A stretch of 39,429 nucleotides of DNA, taken from assembly GCA_964596115.1 (NCBI GenBank), contig CAZQRW010000010.1:1-39429 (forward strand). Reading direction: 5' to 3'. The notes beneath the pieces are model-generated. The model was not told the origin of the DNA and did not search any database. It worked only from the letters and a program-made list of their open reading frames with translations. The translations under genes and the position numbers were made by a program. Below, piece after piece: positions 17,089 through 23,911 of this stretch; the first letter of the stretch is position 1, and each line of letters opens with the position of its first letter. The DNA comes from CAZQRW01 sp964596115. GTDB taxonomy: Bacteria > Hydrothermota > UBA3072 > B12-G15.

Positions 17089-17576
17089 TATTCCTCCTGT
17101 TTATGAAAAATACGCTTTATATTTTCATTTACCAATGGAGGGACAAATGGAGAAATATCACCTCCAAAGGATGCAATCTCCTTAATTATACTTGAAGTGA
17201 GATAAGTATACTGCTCATCAGGGAAAAGAAACAAAATTTCAAGCCCGGGGAACATATGCCTATTCATAAGTGCCATCTGGAATTCAAATTCAAAGTCAGA
17301 AACAGCCCTCATTCCCCTGATCATTGCCAGAATATTATTTTTTTTGATATATTCAGCGACCAGCCCTTCATAAATTTCCACCTTTGCATTTTTTATGTGT
17401 CTGATAGACTCCTCTAACATTTCTTTTCTTTTTCTAATTGGGAAAAGCGTCTTTTTCCCTTTATGAACAGCAACAAGAACAATCAATTCATCAAATATTT
17501 TTGCAGCCCTTTTGATGATATCGATATGTCCATATGTAACAGGGTCAAATGTCCCTGGGTAAACTGCTCTTTTCAT
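17088..17576 (-). CDS. coaD: Phosphopantetheine adenylyltransferase
   Basis: A 162-residue nucleotidyltransferase that converts 4'-phosphopantetheine and ATP to dephospho-CoA. The N-terminal T-F-D-P-V-T-Y-G-H motif (9-17) and the Y-T-Y-L-T-S-S-I-I-K-E-I-A block give a complete family signature at normal length. Its ATG overlaps the rsmD stop (ATGA) with AAGGAG upstream; rsmD-coaD adjacency is widespread in bacteria. Confidence 0.97.
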   Translation of the reverse strand: MKRAVYPGTFDPVTYGHIDIIKRAAKIFDELIVLVAVHKGKKTLFPIRKRKEMLEESIRHIKNAKVEIYEGLVAEYIKKNNILAMIRGMRAVSDFEFEFQMALMNRHMFPGLEILFLFPDEQYTYLTSSIIKEIASFGGDISPFVPPLVNENIKRIFHKQEE

Positions 17577-18094
17577 AAACTCTCCTTTTTTAGAAAAGTT
17601 ATAACTGTATCTCCATATTTTTTTTCTTTAACAATTTGGAAGTTTTTAGGCAGGATCGGTTCATTTTTATAGTGTTCGGCTATAACAACACTCTCATTAT
17701 TAATGATCAGGGAGATATTTAGAAGTATCTTCGAGATAATACCCTTGTTATAAGGCGGATCTATAAATACAATATCGAATTCCCTTTTAAGCCATGTACA
17801 CACTTTAAAGGCGTCACTATTCAAGATTTTATAATTATTGTACAGAAGATTTTCCAGATTTCTTTTTATATAATTAGTATGCCTTCGGCTTTTTTCCACG
17901 AAAACAACCTCCGATGCACCTCTTGACAGTGCCTCTATACCTATCATTCCACTACCTGCAAACAGGTCTATGAAACTTTTACCCTTGACATCAATCATAG
18001 AGAATATTGCTTCCCTGACCTTTTCGAGAGTAGGCCTGATGTCTTTTGGTGCAAAAATCTTCCTTCCTCTTTCGAGTCCACCCGTAACTCTCAT
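17573..18094 (-). CDS. rsmD: 16S rRNA (guanine966-N2)-methyltransferase
   Basis: A 173-residue SAM-dependent methyltransferase that modifies G966 of 16S rRNA. It has the RsmD-type N-terminus R-V-T-G-G-L-E-R-G-R and R-P-T-L-E-K-V-R-E-A-I-F, the SAM loop D-L-F-A-G-S-G, and the D-P-P-Y catalytic motif. The start overlaps the stop of the DUF3160 gene (ATGA) and the stop overlaps coaD. Confidence 0.95.
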   Translation of the reverse strand: MRVTGGLERGRKIFAPKDIRPTLEKVREAIFSMIDVKGKSFIDLFAGSGMIGIEALSRGASEVVFVEKSRRHTNYIKRNLENLLYNNYKILNSDAFKVCTWLKREFDIVFIDPPYNKGIISKILLNISLIINNESVVIAEHYKNEPILPKNFQIVKEKKYGDTVITFLKKESL

Positions 18095-19758
18095 TTCACA
18101 AATCTTCCAATCCAGTCAACAGGTTTATATCTATCAATTAATCCTTCCCACTCTTTATCATTCAATCTATCAGTAATAGGTTGTTTAAACTCGTAATAGG
18201 AATAAGCACCACCAAAGTACTCATCTACGCCACCACCTATATTTACATTTACCTGCAGTATGAAGGGTTTACCTATTGCCTCCTCAAGCACATAACCAGT
18301 ATTGGGATCCGTATGGACATCTACGACCTTTATTGAAGGTCTCTCTCCAACAAGTTTTTCAATAATGTCTGGAATTTTTTTGAGAAAATTTTGCTGATAA
18401 GGTATTTTACCCTTAAGTTCTTCCTTTGAACAGACAATTAAGGTATCGAGTATCTGGTTGAATTGCAATATACCATCCCGTGGGAAAATATCATTGAGAC
18501 TTAAGGTAATTTCTTTCAACTCCTTGTAGATATCTATGAATGGTTCAACAATAACATTTGTAGGCAATTTTCTTCTTAGTGAAAGGGTTAGCAAAGAGTA
18601 ACTTTGTTTTGCATAAAGCACATTTGAGTGTCTTAACTCTGTCCAGAGTCCACCGGCAGTATTTAAGAGTTTATAATTGTAATTATCGTAAAAAAACTTT
18701 ACTTGTGGATTTAAAAGTCGCTTAAGTGAGTTTAGAAACTTTCCATAAACGATACTTGTATCAATTTCTAAAGAGTCCTTCAGTCTATTAAACATCTCAA
18801 AATAATTTTCATAATCTGTATCGCCACCTTTTTTAAGAATGTTCAATGCATAGTTTGAACCCAAAACGGCAAAGAAATCCAGGGATCTTGGAAAAACCCT
18901 CTGAATACCCTCATCTGTCAAACCAGATGTAAAGACTGGCTTTTTACCTGTAAAATGCTCCACATAATCAAAGGTTAATCTCTGAAACACATAAGAGTCA
19001 AATATAAATCTCTGTGGGAAAAAAGAAAAATATAATTTTTGGCCGCCTTTAGGCTCAATCCTAGGGGTATATTTCTTGAGAGAATCAAGTACGGCAGGTG
19101 AATTTAGATACTTTTTTAGAATTAAAGGATTTATACCGTCGGGAGGCCCAACAAGATCAGAAATCATTGAACTTAAGGAATCGTACAGATTTATAACATT
19201 AGCATTTATCAATGCCCTGGTTTCACTCTGTGCAAGTTTAAGAAAATTCTCTTTTTCAAGGGGTAATTTAATAGAACTAAGCCACATCATTGATTTAAAG
19301 TATGAGGAAAGTTTGGGAGAATGTGTATAATGTCCCCTCACTTTAAATTGGGAGTAATCCAGATCAATTCCAAGGAGGGGGGATTTGTGGAATCCATCCG
19401 AACTGTCAACTAATGCAATCTCCCTGCGTTCAATCTCTGTATTTCCCTTAGAATCGTTCAAAAGTTCAAGTGCTATTTTGAAATACTCCTGTGATATACC
19501 ATACGATACCGGTATTAAACCATTAAGTATATCCTTCAATAAGGGAATAATTTTATTCTTCTCGATTAGAATCAGACTGGAATCATATATATTAATAGCC
19601 GTATTCAAGATAAAATCAGATGTGATGATCCTATTTTTTCTATTCAAGGATTTATAGGTCTCGACAAAGTTATCCTTTACGCCTGGTTTAAGCGAAAACT
19701 CCTCAATATAGATACCCTTAACAGTACTTAGTGAAAAGATTAACAATAATATATTCAT
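18091..19758 (-). CDS. DUF3160-family secreted or periplasmic protein
   Basis: A 555-residue protein with a short hydrophobic N-terminus (M-N-I-L-L-L-I-F-S-L-S) that looks like a signal peptide. I recognise the DUF3160 family from R-G-H-Y-T-H-S, Y-F-K-S-M-M-W-L, G-G-L-W-T-E-L-R-H, L-Y-A-K-Q-S-Y and D-V-H-T-D-P-N-T-G. The biochemical function is unknown. It is the first gene of an otherwise housekeeping operon (rsmD, coaD, obg, dprA, coaX, tsaE, tsaB-rimI). ATG 19758 lies six bases after a -10 hexamer, so the message should start at or next to the AUG; an in-frame TTG at 19764 would lie upstream of the predicted transcript start. Confidence 0.85.
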   Translation of the reverse strand: MNILLLIFSLSTVKGIYIEEFSLKPGVKDNFVETYKSLNRKNRIITSDFILNTAINIYDSSLILIEKNKIIPLLKDILNGLIPVSYGISQEYFKIALELLNDSKGNTEIERREIALVDSSDGFHKSPLLGIDLDYSQFKVRGHYTHSPKLSSYFKSMMWLSSIKLPLEKENFLKLAQSETRALINANVINLYDSLSSMISDLVGPPDGINPLILKKYLNSPAVLDSLKKYTPRIEPKGGQKLYFSFFPQRFIFDSYVFQRLTFDYVEHFTGKKPVFTSGLTDEGIQRVFPRSLDFFAVLGSNYALNILKKGGDTDYENYFEMFNRLKDSLEIDTSIVYGKFLNSLKRLLNPQVKFFYDNYNYKLLNTAGGLWTELRHSNVLYAKQSYSLLTLSLRRKLPTNVIVEPFIDIYKELKEITLSLNDIFPRDGILQFNQILDTLIVCSKEELKGKIPYQQNFLKKIPDIIEKLVGERPSIKVVDVHTDPNTGYVLEEAIGKPFILQVNVNIGGGVDEYFGGAYSYYEFKQPITDRLNDKEWEGLIDRYKPVDWIGRFVK

Positions 19759-19764
19759 AAGCAA

Positions 19765-19792
19765 AATATACCAAAACTTGGTATTATGTCAA
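19765..19792 (-). promoter_or_regulatory. Promoter of the DUF3160-rsmD-coaD-obg-dprA operon
   Basis: Read on the minus strand: TTGACA (19792-19787), a 16-bp spacer, TATATT (19770-19765), then six bases to the ATG at 19758. The predicted first transcribed base is the A of the start codon. There is no Shine-Dalgarno site. Confidence 0.8.
19768..19784. promoter_or_regulatory. Perfect inverted repeat filling the promoter spacer (candidate operator)
   Basis: ATACCAA (19768-19774), a 3-bp centre AAC, and TTGGTAT (19778-19784) form perfect 7-bp arms. The repeat occupies most of the -35/-10 spacer and overlaps half of the -10. A dimeric repressor bound there would block RNA polymerase. A transcript hairpin is ruled out because the site lies upstream of the predicted start of transcription. 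Confidence 0.6.
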
Positions 19793-19824
19793 TTGATAAA
19801 AACTATCTTGCCATTCAGATAAGG

Positions 19825-19870
19825 TCATTTTGAAGAGTTAAACGACGTGAAAATCTCGCCGTTTGTCTTT
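19825..19870. repeat. Dispersed repeat fragment, copy A
   Basis: Positions 19825-19859 match 21253-21287 at 27 of 35 bases without gaps; the core is ACGTGAAAATCTCGC. The following CTCGCCGTTTGTCTTT (19855-19870) recurs at 21441-21456 with one mismatch. It ends 33 bp before the assembly gap. Confidence 0.6.
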
Positions 19871-19903
19871 AGTTTGTTTTTTGGTGTTCTAAATCCCGGT
19901 CTT

Positions 19904-20003
19904 NNNNNNNNNNNNNNNNNNNNNNNNNNNNNNNNNNNNNNNNNNNNNNNNNNNNNNNNNNNNNNNNNNNNNNNNNNNNNNNNNNNNNNNNNNNNNNNNN
20001 NNN
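19904..20003. other. Assembly gap of 100 N
   Basis: Exactly 100 N, the conventional placeholder for a scaffold gap of unknown length. Missing sequence may include repeat copies or a gene. The apparent short reading frames running through the N have no meaning. Confidence 0.98.
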
Positions 20004-20084
20004 TAGAAGACCAAAAGAAAGAACTCAAAGAACCAATGTATAAAATCCCTTTTGACTATTCATATATTTATAATAAGAATAACG

Positions 20085-20116
20085 AAAAAATTTTTTACTT
20101 AAGTAAAAAATTTTTT
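20085..20116. repeat. Perfect 32-bp AT-rich palindrome
   Basis: Two 16-bp arms (AAAAAATTTTTTACTT and its exact reverse complement) meet at 20100/20101 with no loop. Further T residues follow on the plus strand. It lies in the intergenic region between the gap and the MBL gene. It could be a terminator for a gene lost in the gap, a protein-binding site or a cruciform-prone element. Confidence 0.6.
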
Positions 20117-20269
20117 TTATTTGTCAAATTTTAGTCTGATAAGATAACCAACTATTTTATACTATCGTAATAACTTAATAATCAAGTAACTAAGTATAAC
20201 ATATCCCATTACTTTTCTGTATTAAAGTTCAATTATTAGGCAAAAAAGTGAAAAGAAATTTTTTTTTGC

Positions 20270-20298
20270 TTGACAAAAGTTAAATTTTATATTATAAA
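20270..20298 (+). promoter_or_regulatory. Promoter of the MBL-fold hydrolase gene
   Basis: TTGACA (20270-20275), a 17-bp spacer and TATAAA (20293-20298), then six bases to ATG 20305. The transcript should begin at the AUG. The sequence TTGCTTGACA matches the SLBB promoter exactly over ten bases. Confidence 0.8.
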
Positions 20299-20304
20299 AT
20301 TTAT

Positions 20305-21132
20305 ATGGAAATAATATATTGGGGCACAAGAGGGTCAATCCCATCTCCTGGGCGAGATACTGTTGTGTATGGAGGGAATACACCTTGTGTAGAAGTTAGG
20401 CTTAAGGACAAAACTGAAATTATTATTGATGCAGGGAGTGGCATTAGAAAGCTTGGAGATAAACTACTTAAGGAAAAAATAAAGGAGATACATCTTTTTA
20501 TTACACATTCACATTGGGATCATATTCAGGGATTCCCATTTTTTGTTCCTGCATACATAAAAGGGTACAAAATACATATATATGGTGCCTCTCCCACATT
20601 TGGCAGACTCATAAAGGTCCTTTCTGGCCAGATGAAATTTTTGTATTTTCCAGTTGAATTTCACAATCTTGCTTCAGCTATTGATTATAGAAAGATAAAC
20701 AAGGGTGGTATAGATATCGGTGGTATTCATATTACTGTCATAAGAACAAATCATCCACTTGAAACACATGCGTTTAAATTTCAAGAAGGCAATAAGACAT
20801 TTGTTTTTATGACAGATAACGAACTCGATTCACAAGATATTGCAACCATTCCCATCAAAGATCATCTGAAATTTGTTGAGGGGGCAGATATCCTTGTGCA
20901 TGATGCACAGTACCTTAAAAAAGAAATACCACTCCATAAAAATTGGGGCCATTCTTCATGGGAGAGTGCGGTTGCGTTTGCCAACAAGGCTGGTGTAAAA
21001 AACCTTTATCTTTTTCATCATGACCCCAACAGAACCGATAAAGAGATCAATTTAATTGTAAAAAAGGCAAAGGAGCGCTCTAAGAAAACTAAGGTTTTTG
21101 GCGCAAAAGAAGGAAAGTCTCTGATCCTGTAA
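20305..21132 (+). CDS. Metallo-beta-lactamase-fold hydrolase
   Basis: A 275-residue protein with the MBL zinc signature T-H-S-H-W-D-H (H68, H70, D72, H73), followed by I-Q-G-F-P-F-F. Downstream it has a M-T-D-N-E metal aspartate region, H-D-A-Q-Y, and a late F-H-H-D-P histidine. The N-terminal W-G-T-R-G-S-I-P-S-P-G and G-G-N-T-P-C-V-E-V blocks put it near RNase Z/PhnP/cyclic-nucleotide-phosphodiesterase-like hydrolases. The substrate cannot be told from sequence. It is a single-gene unit with its own promoter, flanked by repeat fragments and the gap. The start is fixed by the promoter, six bases upstream. Confidence 0.88.
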   Translation: MEIIYWGTRGSIPSPGRDTVVYGGNTPCVEVRLKDKTEIIIDAGSGIRKLGDKLLKEKIKEIHLFITHSHWDHIQGFPFFVPAYIKGYKIHIYGASPTFGRLIKVLSGQMKFLYFPVEFHNLASAIDYRKINKGGIDIGGIHITVIRTNHPLETHAFKFQEGNKTFVFMTDNELDSQDIATIPIKDHLKFVEGADILVHDAQYLKKEIPLHKNWGHSSWESAVAFANKAGVKNLYLFHHDPNRTDKEINLIVKKAKERSKKTKVFGAKEGKSLIL

Positions 21133-21252
21133 TCCCTCTTTCTTATTTTTCTATTTTCATAAATATTAGTCTCTCTTATTTCCCATTTTTTCTATTCTGG
21201 TTATTATTAAGAAAAGCCTTTCCTCACGATTTACAGTCTTTCCCCAATGTCC

Positions 21253-21287
21253 TCATTCTGAGGAGCGTAGCAACGTGAGAATCTCGC
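21253..21287. repeat. Dispersed repeat fragment, copy B
   Basis: A 35-bp unit beginning TCATTCTGAGGAGCGTAGC and ending GAGAATCTCGC; it matches 19825-19859 at 27 of 35 positions. From memory it resembles the TCATTCTGAGC...GAATCTCG class of short intergenic repeats seen in several bacterial phyla. That resemblance was not checked against a database. Confidence 0.6.
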
Positions 21288-21303
21288 AGTTAATGTCCTT
21301 AGT

Positions 21304-21324
21304 CACGATTCACGAATCACGGTC
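21304..21324. repeat. Three tandem degenerate 7-mers (CACGATT type)
   Basis: CACGATT, CACGAAT and CACGGTC lie head to tail, followed by TTT. A related CACGATTTACAGTCTTT occurs at 21225-21241, so the block seems to be part of a larger degenerate repeat. Confidence 0.4.
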
Positions 21325-21440
21325 TTTTTACTTCCCACTTCTCCTACCTTGCTCTTCGTTCTATATCGACCCTACCTCATCTGACTGAATAGAATGGCAA
21401 AAAGAAAAAAATATATGAACCAGAAAGATGAGATTTATGT

Positions 21441-21456
21441 CTCGTCGTTTGTCTTT
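21441..21456. repeat. Dispersed repeat fragment, copy C
   Basis: CTCGTCGTTTGTCTTT differs at one position from 19855-19870. Copies A and C therefore share the right half of the element, while A and B share the left half. Confidence 0.5.
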
Positions 21457-21577
21457 GCTATATTCTGTCTCCTGTATCCTGCCTTTTATATCCTCCTTTG
21501 CGTCTTGACTACATTTTGACTATATTACCCGCCTTTATGTCTTTAGTAAAATTTAAAATTTAGAGACTGACACCAAC

Positions 21578-21982
21578 TTAGATTATCTCAATTATTTCAG
21601 GGATATTGGCAGATTTTCTATATCTTCTTTCAATGGGGATCAAAATAATAAAATAAATGAATAGAAGACCTAAACCACCTATAAAGCCATATATATCCTT
21701 GTGAAATAGAATAGTCCCAAAAATCACGCCTACTACAAGAAGTATTACTGGAATTGTGAAGTTAATAAATACTGTATTCCATCCAATTCTGTCGGGTATT
21801 TTGACCTTGACCTGGTCATTAATACTCGCACCAATTTTATTCCTTACTTCTATTACCCTTGAGGATGTTACACAGATTGATTTCATTGGACAGGTGCTGC
21901 AGGCTGAGCTGGATACATAATTAATTGCTACAGATGCCATATTATCCTTGTATACCTTTTTAACCAGACCTGTATCAATCAT
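21578..21982 (-). CDS. RseC/MucC-family (SoxR-reducing system) inner-membrane protein
   Basis: A 134-residue membrane protein. The N-terminal soluble part has the conserved cysteines A-C-S-T-C-P-M-K-S-I-C (C28, C31, C37), and two membrane helices follow at about 70-95 and 97-117. This is the RseC/MucC layout; relatives influence sigma-E signalling and, with Rsx/Rnf proteins, SoxR reduction. No rsx, rnf or rpoE gene is in the window. It is last in the panD-lipA unit and its start overlaps the end of lipA by 8 bp. Confidence 0.85.
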   Translation of the reverse strand: MIDTGLVKKVYKDNMASVAINYVSSSACSTCPMKSICVTSSRVIEVRNKIGASINDQVKVKIPDRIGWNTVFINFTIPVILLVVGVIFGTILFHKDIYGFIGGLGLLFIYFIILIPIERRYRKSANIPEIIEII

Positions 21983-22832
21983 TTTTTACTCCTAAGAATG
22001 CTTCTTTCGCCCTGTATGAACTTCTTACTAAAGGTCCAGAAACTACGAATTTGATACCCACCCTATATGCATACTCCTCATATTTTTTGAAAGTATCGGG
22101 ATGTACATATTCTCTCACAGGGTAATGCCTTATGGAAGGTTGCAAATATTGACCTATAGTAAGAATATCGCAATTTACATCTACAAGGTCATTTATCACC
22201 TCTTTGACTTCTCTTTCTTTCTCCCCCAATCCTACCATTATTCCTGATTTAGTAACTATTTCAGGGTTTATTTCTTTTGCATTTTTTAACACCGCCAAGG
22301 ATCTTTTATAAACGGCAAGAGGTCTTACCTCTGGGTATAACCTGGGAACTGTTTCCACATTATGGTTAAGTACATCTGGTAATGCATAAAGGACTGTCTG
22401 TAAGGATTGGAAATTTCCCAAAAAATCAGGTATTAACACCTCTACTCTACTCCCAATAATCAACTTTTTTATCTCTTTGATTGTTAAAGCAAAATGATAC
22501 GCACCACCATCAGGTAGATCATCTCTTGTAACAGAAGTAACTACAATATAGTCGAGACCAAATTCTTTTGCAGCTTCAGCAACATTTTTAGGTTCTTCGA
22601 AATCAAGGGGCTCAGGGATCCCAGTTTTAATTGCACAAAATCTACAATTTCTTGTACAAATATTGCCCAAAATCATAAAGGTAGCAGTTTTTTTCCTGAA
22701 ACACTCACCAATATTTGGACACTTTGCCTCCTCGCATACGGTGTAGAGATTATGCAAGCGAAGAATACTCTTTACATCCTCTATGCCTCTTCTTCTTTCA
22801 ATACCTTCTTTTATCCATATAGGAACGCTCAT
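21975..22832 (-). CDS. lipA: Lipoyl synthase (radical SAM)
   Basis: A 285-residue enzyme that inserts two sulfurs into protein-bound octanoyl groups to make lipoyl cofactor. The auxiliary cluster motif C33-E-E-A-K-C38-P-N-I-G-E-C44 and the radical-SAM motif C59-T-R-N-C63-R-F-C66 are intact, and a conserved R-S-S-Y-R lies near the C-terminus. The length is typical. Its ATG overlaps the panD stop (ATGA). No lipB or lplA is in the window. Confidence 0.97.
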   Translation of the reverse strand: MSVPIWIKEGIERRRGIEDVKSILRLHNLYTVCEEAKCPNIGECFRKKTATFMILGNICTRNCRFCAIKTGIPEPLDFEEPKNVAEAAKEFGLDYIVVTSVTRDDLPDGGAYHFALTIKEIKKLIIGSRVEVLIPDFLGNFQSLQTVLYALPDVLNHNVETVPRLYPEVRPLAVYKRSLAVLKNAKEINPEIVTKSGIMVGLGEKEREVKEVINDLVDVNCDILTIGQYLQPSIRHYPVREYVHPDTFKKYEEYAYRVGIKFVVSGPLVRSSYRAKEAFLGVKND

Positions 22833-23164
22833 ATAACCTCGTTTTTTTCATTCATTCTGAGAATAATTGGGGGTTGCACTTCATCAGAATCATAGAGTCC
22901 AAAAGCCATAACAATAATCCTATCGCCGACTCTAACCAGATTTGCAGCAGCTCCATTTATGCAAAACTCTCTATTGCTCCCATAAATAACGTAGGTCTCA
23001 AATCTATTTCCGGTGTTAACATCTGCGACAAGCACCTTCTCATACTCTCTTAGTCCTGCCATTTTTGCAATATCTTTATCGATTGTTATGGAACCATCAT
23101 AATATTTGACTCTATTTGTAATAGTAGCCATATGAATCTTTGATTTCAGCATTAATACTTTCAT
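22829..23164 (-). CDS. panD: Aspartate 1-decarboxylase proenzyme
   Basis: A 111-residue proenzyme that makes beta-alanine from aspartate for pantothenate and CoA synthesis. The self-cleavage site is Y-D-G24-S25-I-T-I-D; Ser25 becomes the pyruvoyl cofactor, the same numbering as in E. coli when translation starts at ATG 23164. N-G-A-A-A is also conserved. The GGGGAGG site is very close to that ATG, so the in-frame ATG at 23152 is possible. The gene overlaps the MBL gene by 4 bp. CoaX and CoaD of the same pathway lie in the operon to the left. Confidence 0.95.
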   Translation of the reverse strand: MKVLMLKSKIHMATITNRVKYYDGSITIDKDIAKMAGLREYEKVLVADVNTGNRFETYVIYGSNREFCINGAAANLVRVGDRIIVMAFGLYDSDEVQPPIILRMNEKNEVI

Positions 23165-23850
23165 ACCTCCCCCTCACTTCCAACCCCCAAATCTATATAA
23201 TCATCTCCATACGTCTCTTTAAACATCTCTTTCCCAAGATCCCCTGTGCAATGCATAGGGGCAACCTTTTTAACCCTGTATTTTTTGAATGTATTTATTA
23301 CCTCTTCTATCTGTCGCTTATTTTTATCCAGGAGATGGAATCCACCTGTAACCTGGAATACCAGTGTCCCGAATCTTTTCGAGTTTTCCAGTATATTATT
23401 AAGGCCTGGATGGGAACATCCTGTAAATATTGAAAGACCATTCTGGGTTTCCACAATAAGATTCTGCTCTTTAATAACATCGCCAAGAGGACCACTTGAA
23501 TAGATATCTGGAAGTATCTCCCCTGGTTCTGAAATAACCTTGACATTAAAATCCATTGCATTTAGCATTTCTAAGGTGTCATCAGTGAATCCCTTAGGGA
23601 CAAATACTGTTCTCTTATCCCCTTTTACTGCATCAATACCACCTATATGATCCCAATGTTCATGAGTAATAAATACGTATCCAATATCTTCTTTTTTTAT
23701 TCCAAGGATGTCAAAGTTTTCTTCGAGATAGACGGGGCTTTCGCCGGTATCCATCAACAGATGTATCTCAGGAAAAAATACGGATATCCCCCAACCCTTC
23801 GAGAGTTTTCTGTTTTTTGCTTCGTTATCAAAAACTATTATAAATTTCAT
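23161..23850 (-). CDS. MBL-fold metal-dependent hydrolase, COG1237-like
   Basis: A 229-residue metallo-beta-lactamase-fold protein with T-H-E-H-W-D-H (H63, H65, D67, H68). The family pattern includes F-T-G-C-S-H-P-G-L-N-N-I, V-T-G-G-F-H-L-L and A-P-M-H-C-T-G, as in proteins annotated as dihydropterin/RFA-P synthase-like hydrolases (COG1237). The real substrate in bacteria is unclear. It is the first gene of the panD-lipA-rseC unit. ATG 23850 follows a -10 by six bases, so the start is well fixed. Confidence 0.88.
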   Translation of the reverse strand: MKFIIVFDNEAKNRKLSKGWGISVFFPEIHLLMDTGESPVYLEENFDILGIKKEDIGYVFITHEHWDHIGGIDAVKGDKRTVFVPKGFTDDTLEMLNAMDFNVKVISEPGEILPDIYSSGPLGDVIKEQNLIVETQNGLSIFTGCSHPGLNNILENSKRFGTLVFQVTGGFHLLDKNKRQIEEVINTFKKYRVKKVAPMHCTGDLGKEMFKETYGDDYIDLGVGSEGEV

Positions 23851-23856
23851 CGCTAT

Positions 23857-23884
23857 ATTTTACATTTTGGAGTTAAAAAGTCAA
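23857..23884 (-). promoter_or_regulatory. Promoter of the MBL-panD-lipA-rseC unit
   Basis: Read on the minus strand: TTGACT (23884-23879), a 16-bp spacer, TAAAAT (23862-23857), then six bases to ATG 23850. This is again a leaderless arrangement. The site lies in the 61-bp gap after the cca stop codon. Confidence 0.75.
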
Positions 23885-23911
23885 TACTAATAAGGGAAAG
23901 GACGACAAAGA

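Larger units (their letters stand above)
21133..21577. other. Gene-free 445-bp region with repeat debris
   Basis: No credible gene is present. The left part is strongly pyrimidine-rich on the plus strand. It holds dispersed repeat copy B (21253-21287), fragment C (21441-21456), and a run of three related 7-mers CACGATT/CACGAAT/CACGGTC (21304-21324), with another CACGATT at 21225. Composition differs from the flanking genes. It separates convergent units, but I see no clear intrinsic terminator. Confidence 0.6.

Noticed and set aside
20052..20080. Second promoter after the gap (TTGACT near 20052)
   Set aside because: The only TATAAT is 11 bp away, too close for a -35/-10 pair, and no gene follows.
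19847..20134. ORFs running through the N gap
   Set aside because: The translation consists largely of undefined residues; the reading frame across the gap is arbitrary.
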